Assembly (NCBI GenBank): GCA_020466095.1
Contig: CM035807.1
Location: 84,853,385-84,917,384, forward strand
Direction: 5' to 3'
Length of the DNA: 64,000 bases
Origin: Chlorops oryzae
Taxonomy: Eukaryota > Arthropoda > Insecta > Diptera > Chloropidae
Shown here piece after piece: positions 44,665-57,920 of the stretch. The notes beneath the pieces were generated by a model, which worked only from the letters and a program-made list of their open reading frames with translations, was not told where the DNA came from and searched no databases. Every line of letters starts with the position of its first letter. Position 1 is the first letter of the stretch. The position numbers and the translations under genes are program-made.

Positions 44665-47600
44665 GTAGCCGTAATTGGTTTCACAAAAAAAGTCTTAGGC
44701 GTCATGCAAATGCCTCAGGGGGGAATTACGGATACCGCTAAGACCGTTCGATTAATCTATTTAGTTAGACTATTAAGTTAGATCCTAACTTAGAAGTCTT
44801 TAAAAATTTCACAATATTTCCGAGAAAAATTCCTTCCCGGTTTTTAATACATGCAGCGAAAATCATATTTTTGATGCTAGCTATTGGCATTAAGAGTCGA
44901 AATCGCTGTGGGGATGCTGATTTTAGAGTTGGCCTTCTTTTGTGTGTTGGATTCTTGGTTGGACAACTATTGTTTATCTATTTATTTGATGCCTATAATT
45001 CAACCATCAGCGAGCTGAAAATTGTCTGATGCTGTTGCTGTCGCCGTTGAAGCTGATTAGCGCTGACTGATCTCAATCTAGATGCCTTGGTCCGATAACC
45101 CTGAGGCACTAAGAAATATTCCAGCCACAAAATGTTATGTAAATTTCAATGCTGCAAGGAGGAATTGTGCGGACACACATTGCATATGCTGATTTCCATA
45201 TTCCTTATTTAGAATGATCAACATCCAATGCGACTATGGTTCGAGAATTTTTTTTTTTTTTTTGCATCCGTCAGAGATTCTTCAAACTTGCAGATTATGC
45301 GTTCGTCATTGCTGAAAGTTTCTTGACAAGCTGACTTTTGTTATGTTCGCCCAGCTCCTCTTGGCGTCTTGTCGCAGTCATTGTCATTGTCAGTGTTGTT
45401 TATGTTTCGCGTCGACCAAATGGGTAACCAACATATATTTCTAGGCCCACATGCAAGCAGCATGCAGGATGAAGTCCGGTGTTCTCGGTTGAAAAGCTTA
45501 TATCTTGTTTTTTTTTTTCTTAGTTTTCTTTTCCATTTTGATGAAAAGGCGACTTTACCACTCTCAGCTACGGCGAATGATGGCAACAAATGTTGTTTAC
45601 GGAAATACAGTCAGCCACATTGAAAGTTGGTTGAATGGCATTTTCCTAAGTTTATCTTCGACTTTTTTTTATTTTTATTTAATTTTTCTGCGCATAGGTT
45701 TTACTAGCAACTATAGTGAAACCTGTTTATGAAACTTCTTTTATTGAAAATTACAATGACGTTCCAAGTCCTTTTTTATTAAAATACCTGTTGCTAGGAA
45801 TTTTGATAGCTTGCGTTTTTTAGCAGTGCATTGTGAAAATAGTTCAATGAAGAAGCACTTAAAGTGCCAACATTTTCAGGTTCGCAGTAAACAGATTTCA
45901 CTGTAACTTAATTTCCCGTGAAAAATTTGAATTTGGTTCAGGCAACCTACATAATTGTTAGTAGTGGTTGACTTTAAAATTAAATTTTTATTCAGATTTC
46001 CATGAAGAGATGAAAGTATATAGCGTTTGTGCGTACGTGGTGGGCACTGGTTCAAAACCCGGTTTCACTACGTTATACTAGCGTTGTGCTGATCTTGTAA
46101 CAGCTTAAACTAAGCTCATACGTTCACCCATATATTTTCTATTAGTGTCGTAGTGTGTTGTTGCCCCAAGAACCACTGAAACAATAGTTACGACGCACAG
46201 TGGTTCGGCTTCATAAATTTTTTTGTAAAAAATTAGAAGGATGTTCTGTAGAGCAATGAATTTTCGTAGACGTACTTCTATAAGTAATATTAGGAAACTT
46301 TGAAAGTTTCACCAAAATGGGCCACGCCCACTACACACCTCCCATACACCCAAGAAAGTTTTTTTCATATTAAACTTTGATTATTCAGTCAGAACGTCGT
46401 AAAATTTTACACAAACCTCAAAATTAACAATATAAACCGACCCTGAGAATTTCATTCAAATCGGCCACGCCCACCATACACCTATCATACAAAAAGAATG
46501 TTAAAAGTTCTTAATTTTGAACTCGAATTGATTCAGTTGGATGATTATTTTTCAATTATTCGCAACGGGTAAGATTTTTTCTAATCAATTAATATTTCCT
46601 GGAAAACAGTTGGTATCTAATTCTAATGAGTTTTTGTTAGGTTGTTATGAGTTTTCGTTAGGTTGGCGTCTTATTGAGGAAACAAATGGATCAGAATTAA
46701 CCAGCAGCCTGTTAATATCATCACTGTTTTTAGAAAATTCGGTTGCACTTCCTGGAAAACATCGAGGGTTAATTTCTTTGGTTCTTGTATCGTTTGCCTT
46801 CCTTTTTATTTAATTGTTGTTACTAACTAAACTTAGTTATGTACACTTCCCTAAAGGTATGCTATATTTTCCCGCCTCATTTATCAACTATTTTGCAGGC
46901 TTCTCTTCACATAAAATTGCTAATAACTCAAAAAATACAAAATTTGGAAAATTATCTCTTTTTTATGTCGAAAGGAGACATTTCAAACGCTTTCATTTCT
47001 ACTTATATTGTTAGACGGAGGTTAGACCGAGGTAAGCATGTCTTGTGCCCGGATTTCCCAAATTTCTGGAGTTATGGAGTTTTCTTATTTAAAAAATGCT
47101 TAATTCAGCTAAATCCGTCAAGCCTAAGAATAGAGTTGCTACTGGAAACACTGAATTTTTTTGTCGCAAAAATACCACTGTGCGACGCGCGCTTGAGTTT
47201 TCTTGATTTTATTTAATTTGTTTCTTTCATGTTAACGAGTCGCCTAGCCATTCTTAAACTTTAGTTCACAGCTTTCGCTCTTGAGTTTTTCTAAAGTCTT
47301 CTAATACTAAAATTTTAATGGTTTAGCTCTTAAATCGTTGATTCAAATTGCTCTTAAAGGCTTGCTCGTCTGTATGATTCGAGATTATTTGCGAATTTCA
47401 TTCATGAAGAAAATTTTTTTGCCAGCGCTGAATTCCCAACAGTTTTCCACGTTCCAGCACTGGAATCAAAGGAGTCACGTATGAAGAACTGGGCACATAA
47501 GGGAGCTGCGATGACCGCGTTGGGAAAATTCGTGCTTCAGTTCATTTAATACGAATCACAATTAATTTAATATAAACGCGTCCGCCTACCCAATTAGTTT

Positions 47601-50585
47601 TTATGACCAACTATACGAGTGCGGTCTAGTTGCTTGGGTAGCTCGAACGGTTTTTATCTAGAATAACCATATGCCAGTCTCGCCTTCAGTATCTATCATT
47701 CGAGCCAAGGCTGGCCGGATAAAGGACAACCGAGAAACAATAAAACACAATCGCTGTGAATCGTGTTTGTTTTGCTGTAATAATGAAAGATCATCAAGAA
47801 AAGAACATTTAGAGCCAAATGGGGGTTTCCTTCGTCCTAAGACATGTCGATTGTGCAGTGTCTGCCAAAGAACAAGATGTGATTTCGGGCAATGGTTTGA
47901 AGCGAATTAAACACGTTAACTGTCTTTGGGCGAAATTGTATTTTTTTTATTTATCTATTTTTTTTTTTTTTTTTATAGAAAAGTTTTTGTTTTTTGTTTT
48001 TGTGATTTCCCGAAATAATTTTCTTGGTTTCGTCTCGTGACTTTCTTCGCAAGACATTAAATGAAGTGTGGAGATTTGTGAAAGTATTTGGATGTATGCG
48101 AGTAAGTATAAATAAAGCGATATCAAAAATTAAAAGCCCAAAGCATATATGAATAGTTTGTATGACTGACGGCTATGTAACGGCTGGCGACTGTAATTTA
48201 TTTCTTCCGAGTAAGCATTTGCCATCATAGAGCGTTGACGACAGCAACAAAGACTCTGATTACAACTGCCGCAGAGGCTACGGCGACACATGGACAAGAA
48301 GCGCGTTAAAAGCAATGTGTATGTATAGAAATAGGGTAGAAAGCTGCACATACATAAATATAGATTTCACTTCACCTCAGTAAGTCAACATAGACAAATC
48401 GCAATAACGAGAAAGGCCAGGAAAACAAAATTTTTTTTTTTTTTTTTTTTTTTTTTGTGAGGAGTCCATGCTTCCGGCAGCTAGCCAACCGTATTCAATG
48501 CTAGAGAAATTTGTTATGAATTACTCCCACATCCATTGACATTGTACAATATATTTTCGCAGAATTTTGTCATTGCTTCGTTTTTCCTTTCAACGGCTTT
48601 CGCAACTACCTAGCAACTTACCTCACAGGGTTCATGTTTTGCTCACTCTTGTGTATTGCTTTATGAACATAATTTCTTTTCTAAGAGCTTCACCAGTCTC
48701 TCTGTTGGCTTTTATTTAAGAAAGTGGGAAGTGGCCCGTTCAGGATTTTTGGGTTCGACTTGGAATAGAAAAACTTATATCCGAAGAACAATTTAAGGAA
48801 TGCTCTACATTCAAGAACTAGGGTTATCGATGAGAGCTATAAAAAGACATCGATTGCCTCGTGGAAGATTGAGTGAATCAATGTTTGTTATGTTTATGCA
48901 GCTCCCGTACACCGTGGACCGTGACTTGCCACTTGAATGCAGTTAATGAAGTGGACGCAAAAGGAGCAATAAAGTTAGTTTCTTTCATATTATGATCGCT
49001 CGTTTTCTATTGAATTTTAGTATCGCAAATACTTAAGAGCGGAAAAAAATTCGTAAAGAATTCACTCTTACATTGCGGCTAGATTGAGAGCTAACTTTAT
49101 AAAGTACCTTAAGTCTCCTCCCTTCGTTTTGGGCCAACTACTTTGAAGTTCATAAAACTTCAAGTGTCCACGAAGTCAAGTTGTGGGCAAGTAACTTTTT
49201 TCTTTCTGCACCGCTTTCCGTCGCTATCACGTTTCATTATTCACATTTTTCTTGTACTTTTTTGACTAAATTTTATCAAGTGCACTTGTGCCTTTATTTA
49301 CTTACGAGGACCGCGTTTGTTAGTTAAGCGATGACTACAGAGTTTTTGTCAAGATTATGACCAACGTTGCAACGGTTGCGGCTTAAGACCCGTGTTTCTA
49401 TGTTAACATTGTCTTATTGCTTCGAACTTTGGAGTTGGAGTTGGAATGTGGAGTGTGGAGTTGGCTTCCTTTTTTCCAACTTTGTTTTTGTGTTTTTGAT
49501 TTGAGCGCTACGCTTTTTACTTGGGTTCTCAGTCAATCCGGCTTGAATGTTTTATTACTTATGCAAATCTTAATCCTCTTTCGGGCTCACAACTCCGATG
49601 ATACTGACGAACTGCTTTTCATGCTCGATTAAAAATCAAATAAGCCCATTTCCTGTAGCAGTTTCCCTCACGGTTACACACAGCACTACATGTTATTTTG
49701 TTTTCCTTCCTATTTAAACATTTTCGGCTTTCCTATTTGCGGCATCCACGGGTTCTGTTGTAAATTTCATGGCTAAATGGATTCTCCTTTATTCCGTCAT
49801 TCGGGCGATCCAAAAATGTTTTCTAATGGGCCTCCTTGCTCTTTAGGCATGTTGTTCACCACTCCTTGTTCTTCGTTAGATATTGCTTTTTTTTTTTTTT
49901 TTTTTTTGCGGCACTAAAAGCTTGACTGTCTGACTTTCGAAGTTGAAGTTGAACTGCGTCATCTTAATCGTTTCAAATGAAAAATAAACTTCCACAAATA
50001 TCTCATGCGAGGGATCTCCATTGAAAATTTCGTCTCATTGAATTTTAAGGCGATATAAAAGGAAATGTTACACGAAAAGGGTTGGATACGGGAGTAAATT
50101 GTGCGGGAGGGGCTGAAAAATGTTCGAATGTTTCTTTTTTCTTTGTTTTGCCATTTTTTCAATACAGCCTAGGAAATATGAAGTGGCAATTTGTGGGTTG
50201 TGGGCATGTGACGTTACAAAAATTTAACTACTTGTGTAAATATGTCATACAAGACAACAACATTACTTTCATGGCATATTTTCTTCGCAGAATTTGATAT
50301 CGTTGAGGTCAATTAAAACGTTAAACTAATAAGTATTCAGCCATTATGATCGAAAAGATGAAAGCTTTACTCCTGCCATATTTCGTGATACATATTAAAT
50401 ATAGCCCAAGACTGACGGACACATGTACCCATGTATATTCACGGGTATGAGTTTGAGTGACACTTTAATGTACTCTCTTATGACTTGTCCTGACGAAACC
50501 CCTTGCAAAAGAGTTGTCAATTTGTATGTTGTAAAAGTGTTGCTGATGAAGCCATTGTATGACCCAAACTTCCGCCCACTTCCTT
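44665..50585. other. long unique stretch, no gene seen
   Basis: About 5.9 kb. GGTTCAAAACCCGG near 46051 is a B-box-like word without an A-box. The part 46200-46510, with GGCCACGCCCAC twice, resembles the weak dipteran repeat seen at 14430. T-runs lie at 45249-45263, 47959-47974, 48430-48457 and 49888-49907. The frame 47671-47910 is cysteine-rich (CESCLFCC, CRLCSVCQRTRC) but matches no zinc-binding family in spacing. No exon is supported. Confidence 0.4.
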
Positions 50586-50632
50586 TATAAAAGTGTGCGG
50601 AAGCGAATACAAAGCAAACAGCGAGCAACATG
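50586..50632 (+). promoter_or_regulatory. TATA-like core promoter candidate
   Basis: TATAAAAG at 50586-50593 is followed by an ATG at 50630. The reading frame from it is only 35 codons (to 50737), runs into a GA repeat and shows no signal peptide. A perfect TATA word is common by chance in AT-rich DNA, so this is a weak candidate. Confidence 0.15.
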
Positions 50633-50648
50633 AACGAGTCGTGTTGTA

Positions 50649-50680
50649 GAGAGGGAGGGAGAGAGAGAGAGAGAGGAGAG
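50649..50680. repeat. short GA microsatellite
   Basis: GAGAGGGAGGGAGAGAGAGA-type run of about 30 bp. Confidence 0.8.
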
Positions 50681-51129
50681 CCCCTTACATTTCATACAAA
50701 AACCCACCAGTTTTTGCTGTTGAGTGACACGCTTTGAGGAGTCTTCTGAAAGCACGTCATTGAGTTGATCAGGGCTAAAGGCACTATGCACCATTTTCCT
50801 CTGGCTCTTCTGTGAACCAATTTAAGGGGGTATTCCCATGTGAACACAGTAATGTTTTTACATATTATAAAACAATCGAATTCAATCATTTTAGTTTTAT
50901 TTATTATTATGATGTTTATATTCTAAATTCTTCCGTAGGCCTGTCGTAATTTTTCCTACCGGAATATATGAATTTCATGGAAATGTAAAAAAAAAAATGG
51001 TCTGTAGCAAAAAAGTTGCGAAATTTTTTTTTATTTAAAACCTCAATATTTGGTCCCGTCGAGGTTTATTTAAATTTAAGCTTTGTTTAAACTTATTGCC
51101 AGACGCATTTTGAATGATAGCGTGAGAAA

Positions 51130-51138
51130 GGCAGAAAA

Positions 51139-51202
<64 letters not shown>

Positions 51203-51231
51203 AGAGAGAGAAGAGAAGAGAGAGAGAGAGA

Positions 51232-51285
<54 letters not shown>

Positions 51286-51377
51286 GGAGAGAGAGAGTGA
51301 GAGAGAGAGAGAGGGAGAGAGAGAGAGAGAGGGTGAAGGTGAGAGAGGAGAGAGAGAAAGAGAGGGTGAAGGTGAGA

Positions 51378-51463
<86 letters not shown>

Positions 51464-51496
51464 CAGAGAGAGAGACAGAGAGAGAGAGAAGAGAGC

Positions 51497-51527
<31 letters not shown>

Positions 51528-51660
51528 GAGACAGAGAGAGAGAGAAGAGAGAGAGAGAGAGATAGAGAGAGAAAGATAACTAGAGAGAGAGGCTGAAAGA
51601 GAGAGAGAAAGAGATAGAGAAAGAAATAGAGAGAAGAGAGAGAGAGAAAAAGAGATAAAG
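51130..51660. repeat. GA satellite, about 530 bp
   Basis: Almost pure GAGA with interspersed CAGAGA, GAAGAG and two copies of GGGTGAAGGTGAGAGAG (near 51331 and 51365). The two overlapping long open frames it creates (51083-51565 and 51297-51596, all E/R) are artefacts of the repeat. Long GAGA tracts can bind GAGA factor in flies, but that is only a possibility here. Confidence 0.9.
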
Positions 51661-54600
51661 CGACAATTTGACTTTCTGAAAATTATTTTCTGAGTCGGTG
51701 CGAAGTTTGCGCGACCAGCTAATTTTTTTATACAAATTCATTAAAATTCTTTAAAAAAAAAAGAATAAAAACTTTTTCACAAATTTAAAAGTTTTAAACT
51801 GTTGAATTTAGAACATCGTACCATTTGCTGCATGCTGTGTCTGTATGTATTTTGCCATTTTCGCTTCCACCAACACGAGTTCGGCTGATTTATGTGAACA
51901 CAAATTCAATGGCAAACATTGCAAGTGGAAAAAGCAAATCAAGCAATGCAATGAAAGCAAATAATTTATTTCTTCGGTTCCCCCTCGCATGGACTGTGTA
52001 TTTACTTTGACTTCTTTAAAATACTTTCACGTTTTTTCATTCCTCTTTATAATTTATGTCAAAATTCACATGACTGGGTCTACCGTCAATTCCCCACTCG
52101 CTTAACCCTTGGGCATGCTCGCCATTTCATATGGATAAAGTCTTTGAGCCCCTGTTGTTCCATGCATATGGCTGCGCAAGGATATAACCGAAGTACTAGG
52201 CGCTTCAAGTGGAGGCATCAAGCAGCAAATTGGCGAAGGCGGAAACATTGATTTACATGTTGTTTGCTTACGATTTCAGAAATCGCGCTGCCGGAGGAGC
52301 GCCCACATACGGTACCGCGAAACTGTTTAACGCTACGTTTTGGCGTCTGCTTCGAGGGCAAAGTGACACGCACGGTAAAAGGCAACAAACAAACAAAAAA
52401 CGATAAATTGTAGAAAATCTTTGGCGTTAACGAGTGTTTATAAAATAAAAAAAAAAAGAAGAAACCAAGCTGAGTAGCTTTGCGTTTCAAAGGTCTTTTA
52501 AAGAATTGTTTAAAAATGAATTAAAATAACAAAAAAAAAAAAAAAAAGAAAAAAAGGGAAGATAAAAAAGTTTGAATGCATGTATGCTAAATTGCGTTGC
52601 TGCACCACCACGTCTCTTCCATGTGCGTAGTTCATGCCAAATGAGTAAAATCAGAAATCAGCGCAAACGAATCGTCAAGTCGGTTCGAATAGGCTGCATT
52701 GCCATGCCACACGACGACTCCTTGGTCGGCGCAGTTGGTGGCATCAATGTCGCCCTTGCCATCCGAATTGGAATCCAAAAATTTCAGACGTTTCCATTGC
52801 TCTTCTCTTCGTGTTAAATATGTTTCTCCATTGCATGTGCACACTTTGTACGATATTTTTATCACATTTTTCGCACGAACATGTTGCGTCACGTCTCTGG
52901 TAAATCGTTTGTCTGTCAATATGGTTGTGGCGGCTGGTATTTCGGCCCTCGTTCGCGATGTGAAATATGTTTTTCCATCACTTGTTCGCGACGGTGGCGG
53001 TATGCGAAACCAGATTCGCATAAATACCAACAAATATATGGAGAATTAGGATACCGAAATGCAACATGCCAGCACATGCAAGTCACCATGACAACGCCAC
53101 TCAAACTGAAGAATTAAGGATGGAATTTTTTGGAAAAAATTTCGCAAAAGGGTACTGCATTCGTGTACGCATATTCAGGCCATTGATGTGCTGTTTAAAA
53201 CTAAAGAATCATGCATGCTGAGTTATTTAAAGAATTCGGCACATAATCGGTCTGTCAAAGAATTAAGCCTGCTTAATTTGAACCACCCACCTGTTGTAAA
53301 CAGCGGAATGAAATTTTGCAACTGTTTCGATTGAAAATTTGAAACAGAATATATGTATGTATTTATTTGTAAGAATGAATTTTAAATTGATATACCCTTC
53401 ACTTGAGTGGTTGCAAACAAACTGAGCTAATCCCTTTGTGGTTGCCAACACAACAACTGCAACGGCAAAAAACGCAACGTTCACCTTTCTAGCGACATGA
53501 AGCTTGCAGTCTTATCTGACAAACAAGATCTAACTTGCAGTAAAGTGCCATATTTGTACAAGCAAGCAACGCGATTAATGTCGGGAAAGGTGACAGACGA
53601 AGCGAATTAAAACTCGCAACATCACGGGACTTATAAAGAAATCTCCAGCATTCGTATTCCTACTGCGAAGTCAAAATAGTATCTACCACAATCGACAATA
53701 CAGCAAACAGAATGACGCACATGAATAACAACTTTGCTGCAGAGCTTAAAGCGCTTCTTTTTTTTAAAGCGACAAGCATTCTGGCTCCTGGTAAAATCAA
53801 GGTATGAGTGTAGTAAAAAAAAAAAAACAACAACAGCAAACTGTTTATTAAAGATCGACTCCTCTGGCGACGACTTGCGGTAAAATCAAGAACCTGTGTT
53901 GAGTAACTGTTGCGGCACACCAACCGTTTTGGTTGCATGCAACAAGGAAACCGCAGCGACCAAATGCACACTCATCATCGAGTGTTGGTGACAAGAACCG
54001 CTTTCGTGACGCTTGGCTCGACGGACGACACAGTGGATGATAAATTACTTCCCAACAAGACCATGATGAGTGCTCACCCGTTTGGCTCTGCCAAGTCATT
54101 TATGCGATATACTGTTTTGTTTTTTTTTTCCTCCTCTGTCGCATGCAAATGCATCATGACTGTCATTGCAGCCCAATGCGAACGCTGATGTTGCATAAAT
54201 GCAAAGCTGTCAAAAATGTTTCTTGCATTTACTGCTTATGCTTTTTTGTTGTATAAAAAGTTGTGGTAAAATCAAACGGAAACTCTCTCTAAAATGTTGT
54301 CCTCGTAGGATTTATAAGGGTATGCAGAAGTGAGGCGGACATGATTCTATTTTTTATAAAGTTGTTTAAATTCGAACTAAAAGGAATGCTTTTTTTTAAG
54401 TATTTTGGTTGAAGTGGGCAGTTAATTGAAAAATTAACTCCTCCATTTAGCTAAGACACCTTTTATTTGACATGCTTAACGAAAACTTTGAACGCTGGCC
54501 TTCCACGGTCATTTTAATGGAATTAACGATAAACCATTTCTCATGGCCGAGCTGATGGGCGTAGCTTCTGGAGGACAACACCCATTCACGAGCCTCCTCA

Positions 54601-55068
54601 TGAGCCCCTTCCCTCCCCAACCCAACTTCCAACTAATCGTCCAAGAAACATCATTGAAAAGTGCTATCAACCAATGGAAGTCTGTGTTCCTAAAATGCTT
54701 CTCTGATTTGTAGCCACAACTAATCAAAAGATAAGCACCGATATTAAAATATATGCCAGAAGATTTATTTTATATCGTATAATTTACCCCAAACGCCTTC
54801 TGTAGCTTTAAAGCTTGGCAAGAGTATTGAAATTATTAAAATATAACACATCATTTGGTAACAACCAACATGCTCTGTTCAATTTGAACTAATCCTGGGG
54901 ATTCGCGTGGGATTTCCATAAATAAAATATGACATAAAATGTCATTGCACTCTGCCCGCTTAGCCGCTTGAATTGGCTTCCTTTGACGCCTGTGGCCACA
55001 GTGACAACAATAAATATGTCTACAATGGGTGTTGTTAATTACGCTGCCAATAACAAAGCCATATAATA
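51661..55068. other. unique stretch, no gene seen
   Basis: About 3.4 kb, GC-richer than average at 52570-53100 and 53880-54200, with frames open on both strands up to 133 codons. Minus 52632-53033 is the longest; it contains DSNSDGKGDID, which looks like a calcium-loop motif, and two related G-x-T-Y-x-T-x-R phrases, but no family fits. I do not call it a gene. A-runs lie at 52530-52556 and 53815-53827. Confidence 0.35.
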
Positions 55069-56319
55069 ACAGTTGAAAGTCCCCGGCAAAAAAAAAAACA
55101 ATTTTTTTGTCAAAATTGTTTTTATTATTCAAAAGTTCCCTTAAGAGCGATACAACGATTATAACGACCTTCCAATTTTTTGAAATTTTTGTAATCCTTC
55201 GGTTTTGCCTCAAAATAGGCCTCAGTTTCCGATCACCTTTCATTGCAGCCAAATTTTTCCTGCGAGAACCTTTTGAGTCTGAGAACAAGAAAAGTCGCTG
55301 GGGGCCAGATTGGAGAATACTGGGTGGGGAAGCAATTCAAGCCAATTCATGAATTTTGCCATCGTTCTCAATGACTTGTGGCACGATGCATTGTCTTGGT
55401 GGAACAACACTTTTTTCTTCTTATATGGGGCCTTTTGCCGCGATTTCGATTCAAACGCTCCAATAACGAATATAATAGTCACTGTTGATGGTTTTTCCCT
55501 TCTCAAGATAATCGATAAAAATTATTCCATGCCCATCCCAAAAAACAGAAGCCATTACTTTGCCAGCGGACTTTTGAGTCTTTCCACGCTTCGGAGACGG
55601 TTCACCGATCGCTGTCCACTCAGCCGACTGTCGATTGGACTCAGGAGTGTAGTGATAGAGCCATGTTTCATCCATTGTCACATATCACGCAAAAACTCGG
55701 GTGTATTGTGAGTTAACAGCTGCAAACACCGCTCAGAATCATCAACACGTTGTTGTTTTTGGTCAAATGTGAGCTCGCGCGGCACCCATTTTGCACAGAG
55801 CTTTTTCATATCCAAATATTGATGAATGATATGACCAACACGTTCCTTTGATATCTTTAAGGCCTCTGCTTCTCGATCAACTTCATTTTACGGTCATTCA
55901 AAATCATTTTGTGAATTTTTTTGATGTTTCGTCGGTAACCACCTCTTTCGGGCGTCCACTGCGTTCACCGTCCTCCGTGCTCATTTCACCACGCTTGAAT
56001 TTTGCATACCAAATCAATTATTGTTGATTTTCCTGGGGCAGAGTCCGGAAACTCATTATCAAGCCAAGTTTTTGCTTCCACTGTATTTTTTCCCTTCAGA
56101 AAACAGTATTTTATCAAAACACGAAATTCCTTTTTTTCCATTTTTTTCACAATAACAAAGTTGCTTCACAAAAGACGCTCTATCTCACAAACTAATTGAC
56201 TTACAGGCGTCAAATTTTGACACGAATCATTTGAAGGTTGCCACTATATAAAAATAATATGCATTTAATACTAGCGACGCCATCTATGTGTCAGACCGGG
56301 GAATTATCAGCCAACCTGT
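55069..56319 (-). mobile_element. mariner (irritans subfamily, Himar1-like), copy 2
   Basis: This 1251-bp element is flanked by TA at 55067-55068 and 56320-56321. The 5' terminal repeat (56293-56319, AGACCGGGGAATTATC...AACCTGT on plus) is almost intact. The 3' repeat at 55069 reads ACAGTTGAAAGTCCCCGGC, shortened by several bases. It is nearly identical to copy 1 along most of its length and keeps a better 3' end, but carries many one-base deletions. Confidence 0.92.
55125..56141 (-). pseudogene. mariner transposase, frameshifted (copy 2)
   Basis: The start codon at 56141 is followed by a normal 7-A run, so the amino-terminal frame is right here, unlike copy 1. An extra A near 56012 (CCAAATCAATT, where copy 1 has CCAATCAATT) then shifts it. 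Open stretches show MDETWLYHYTPESNRQSAEW and FWDGHGIIFIDYLEKG (55681-55451) and FHQDNASCHKS (55506-55240). The third catalytic segment reads FSNLAPSD where SPDLAPSD is expected, because one base of GATC is missing. The stop at 55125-55127 is in the expected place. With at least six single-base indels it cannot encode a full transposase as given. Confidence 0.9.
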
Positions 56320-56321
56320 TA

Positions 56322-57539
56322 AACATGTAAACAAGTGAGCAAAACAAAATAAAAAAACAAAATACATAAGTAAAATAAATAAATAAAGAGAGAAAAAAAA
56401 GAAATACGAAAAAACTAGAAAGCGAGGCAAAATCAGTTGCGAAAAATTTCACAAACTCGTGCAAAGCAAAAAAATGATTTTTCATTTAATTACTCTCGTG
56501 CAATGCTCTTATTTATTATTCTGCGCTCAGCCAATAAATCTTGCTTGTCGCCATTATTTAATTTAATATCATTTCTCCCAGCTTATTGCTAAAATGAATT
56601 CCTCGCGTCGAACTTAATAATTACGCCAACCTCTCTCCCGTAATGTCACGTAATGTGCGTGAGACTGCTTGCACGCTGCCTCCACAGACCCGTGGCAAAT
56701 ATTTTTTGACTCATTTATTTCATTTGAATTGTAATAACATATGTTTTTCTTTGCTTATTTGCAACATTATTCAAATTTGTAACGCTTTCTTAGCTCATCC
56801 CGCCACTGGATTCGGTTTAATAAATTTCAGTGTTTCAACAATTTCATTACATGATTTCGAATAGTTTACATAATTTACGATCAAATTTTTTTTTTTTTGT
56901 ACATTCACAAATTAATTGATTGTTAATTGCAATTAAAGTTTAAAAATTTATATGTATATTCTTCCGAACATTTTAGGAAATAAGTATTTTATTTTATTAT
57001 TTATTTATTTAAGCAATAACAAATTATTGCATAATTTTTACGAGATCACTAGTTCGGCTCTTCGGAAATATATTTGATGCCCAACACGGCAAAATTTTTG
57101 TTCAGCCCGGTTTCGGTGCTAGAAACTAGTCTCACTATGTATGTTGAAATGTGTTCCTTGGACGAGTCCTTGCAATGGTGAAAAGAGTAAGAAACCTAAA
57201 GACTGTCAAGTCCGACTTTGATACACCCAGCTTCCTGACAATATTGGTGTACTATATTCTGTCTTTCCGTAGGGAAGTTGCAGAAAATTAATGTTTGTGG
57301 TCTTGACAGTTGGTGGAACACATTAATTTTACCTTCTTCTTGATCAATCTGTGTTTCGAATTTGAAGCTTAGACGTTTTATTTTTACTTTAGAAGTTGTG
57401 AAAAATCTCCATTTGTGGGCGCCTTGACCACGAAAATTTTTCCCGAACACCTCTGGTACATCTGGATTAATCTATATATCAAATTTGAAGCTCCTACTTC
57501 TTTCAATAAGCAAGTTACTATAGACGTGTGGGCGCATGT
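56322..57539. other. unique AT-rich stretch, no gene seen
   Basis: TTAATTA, CAATAAA and TTTAATTTAAT words are dense at 56480-56870. Such words are bound by homeodomain proteins but are also expected in DNA this AT-rich. No exon seen. Confidence 0.35.
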
Positions 57540-57920
57540 GTGGGCGTTGCTGTATGTTCTAAATACCAACGACATGTCTTAAATGGTTCGAGTGGTTGAG
57601 CATTTTACTTAGTAGGTACACATTCAATTCAATCGCAGGCGTGGCAGTGACGGATATCTCCTGTTTTCACTAAGGATTATCCTCGGGGTCCGACATACCT
57701 ACCTGTGTGCCAAATTTTTACGTGATTCTTCCAGCCGTTTGGCAGTAGATCCGACCATTGACGGACAGATGGGCGGACGGACATGTCTAAATCGGATCAG
57801 TTTTTGATCCTGAACCGGAATATACGGGTATTATTTGCCTATACCCGCGGAGATTTTTTCTAGCTGTTACAAGATCCGCCCAAATCTAATATACCTCGCT
57901 TACGCTGGGTGTAAAAAGGT
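57540..57920 (+). repeat. GGACGGACATG-type interspersed repeat, copy 2
   Basis: TGTGCCAAATTTTTACGTGA, GATGGGCGGACGGACATGTC, AATCGGATCAG, then GTTACAAGATCC at 57865 and GGGTGTAAAAAGG at the end. The terminal part GTTACAAGATCC...ATATACC...GGGTGTAAAAA also closes the copy at 63585-63735, so it probably marks the true end of the element. Non-coding. Confidence 0.6.

Noticed and set aside
46040..46075. tRNA-like T-arm GGTTCAAAACCCGG
   Set aside because: No A-box or other arms; a single B-box-like word is expected by chance in 64 kb.
47671..47910. Cysteine-rich frame resembling a CXXC zinc finger
   Set aside because: The cysteine spacing does not fit CXXC, PHD or C2H2 domains, the frame is only 79 codons, and no splice context joins it to another exon.
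51083..51596. 160- and 99-codon open frames made of E and R
   Set aside because: They are translations of the GA satellite in two frames; no start context or other sequence composition supports a gene.
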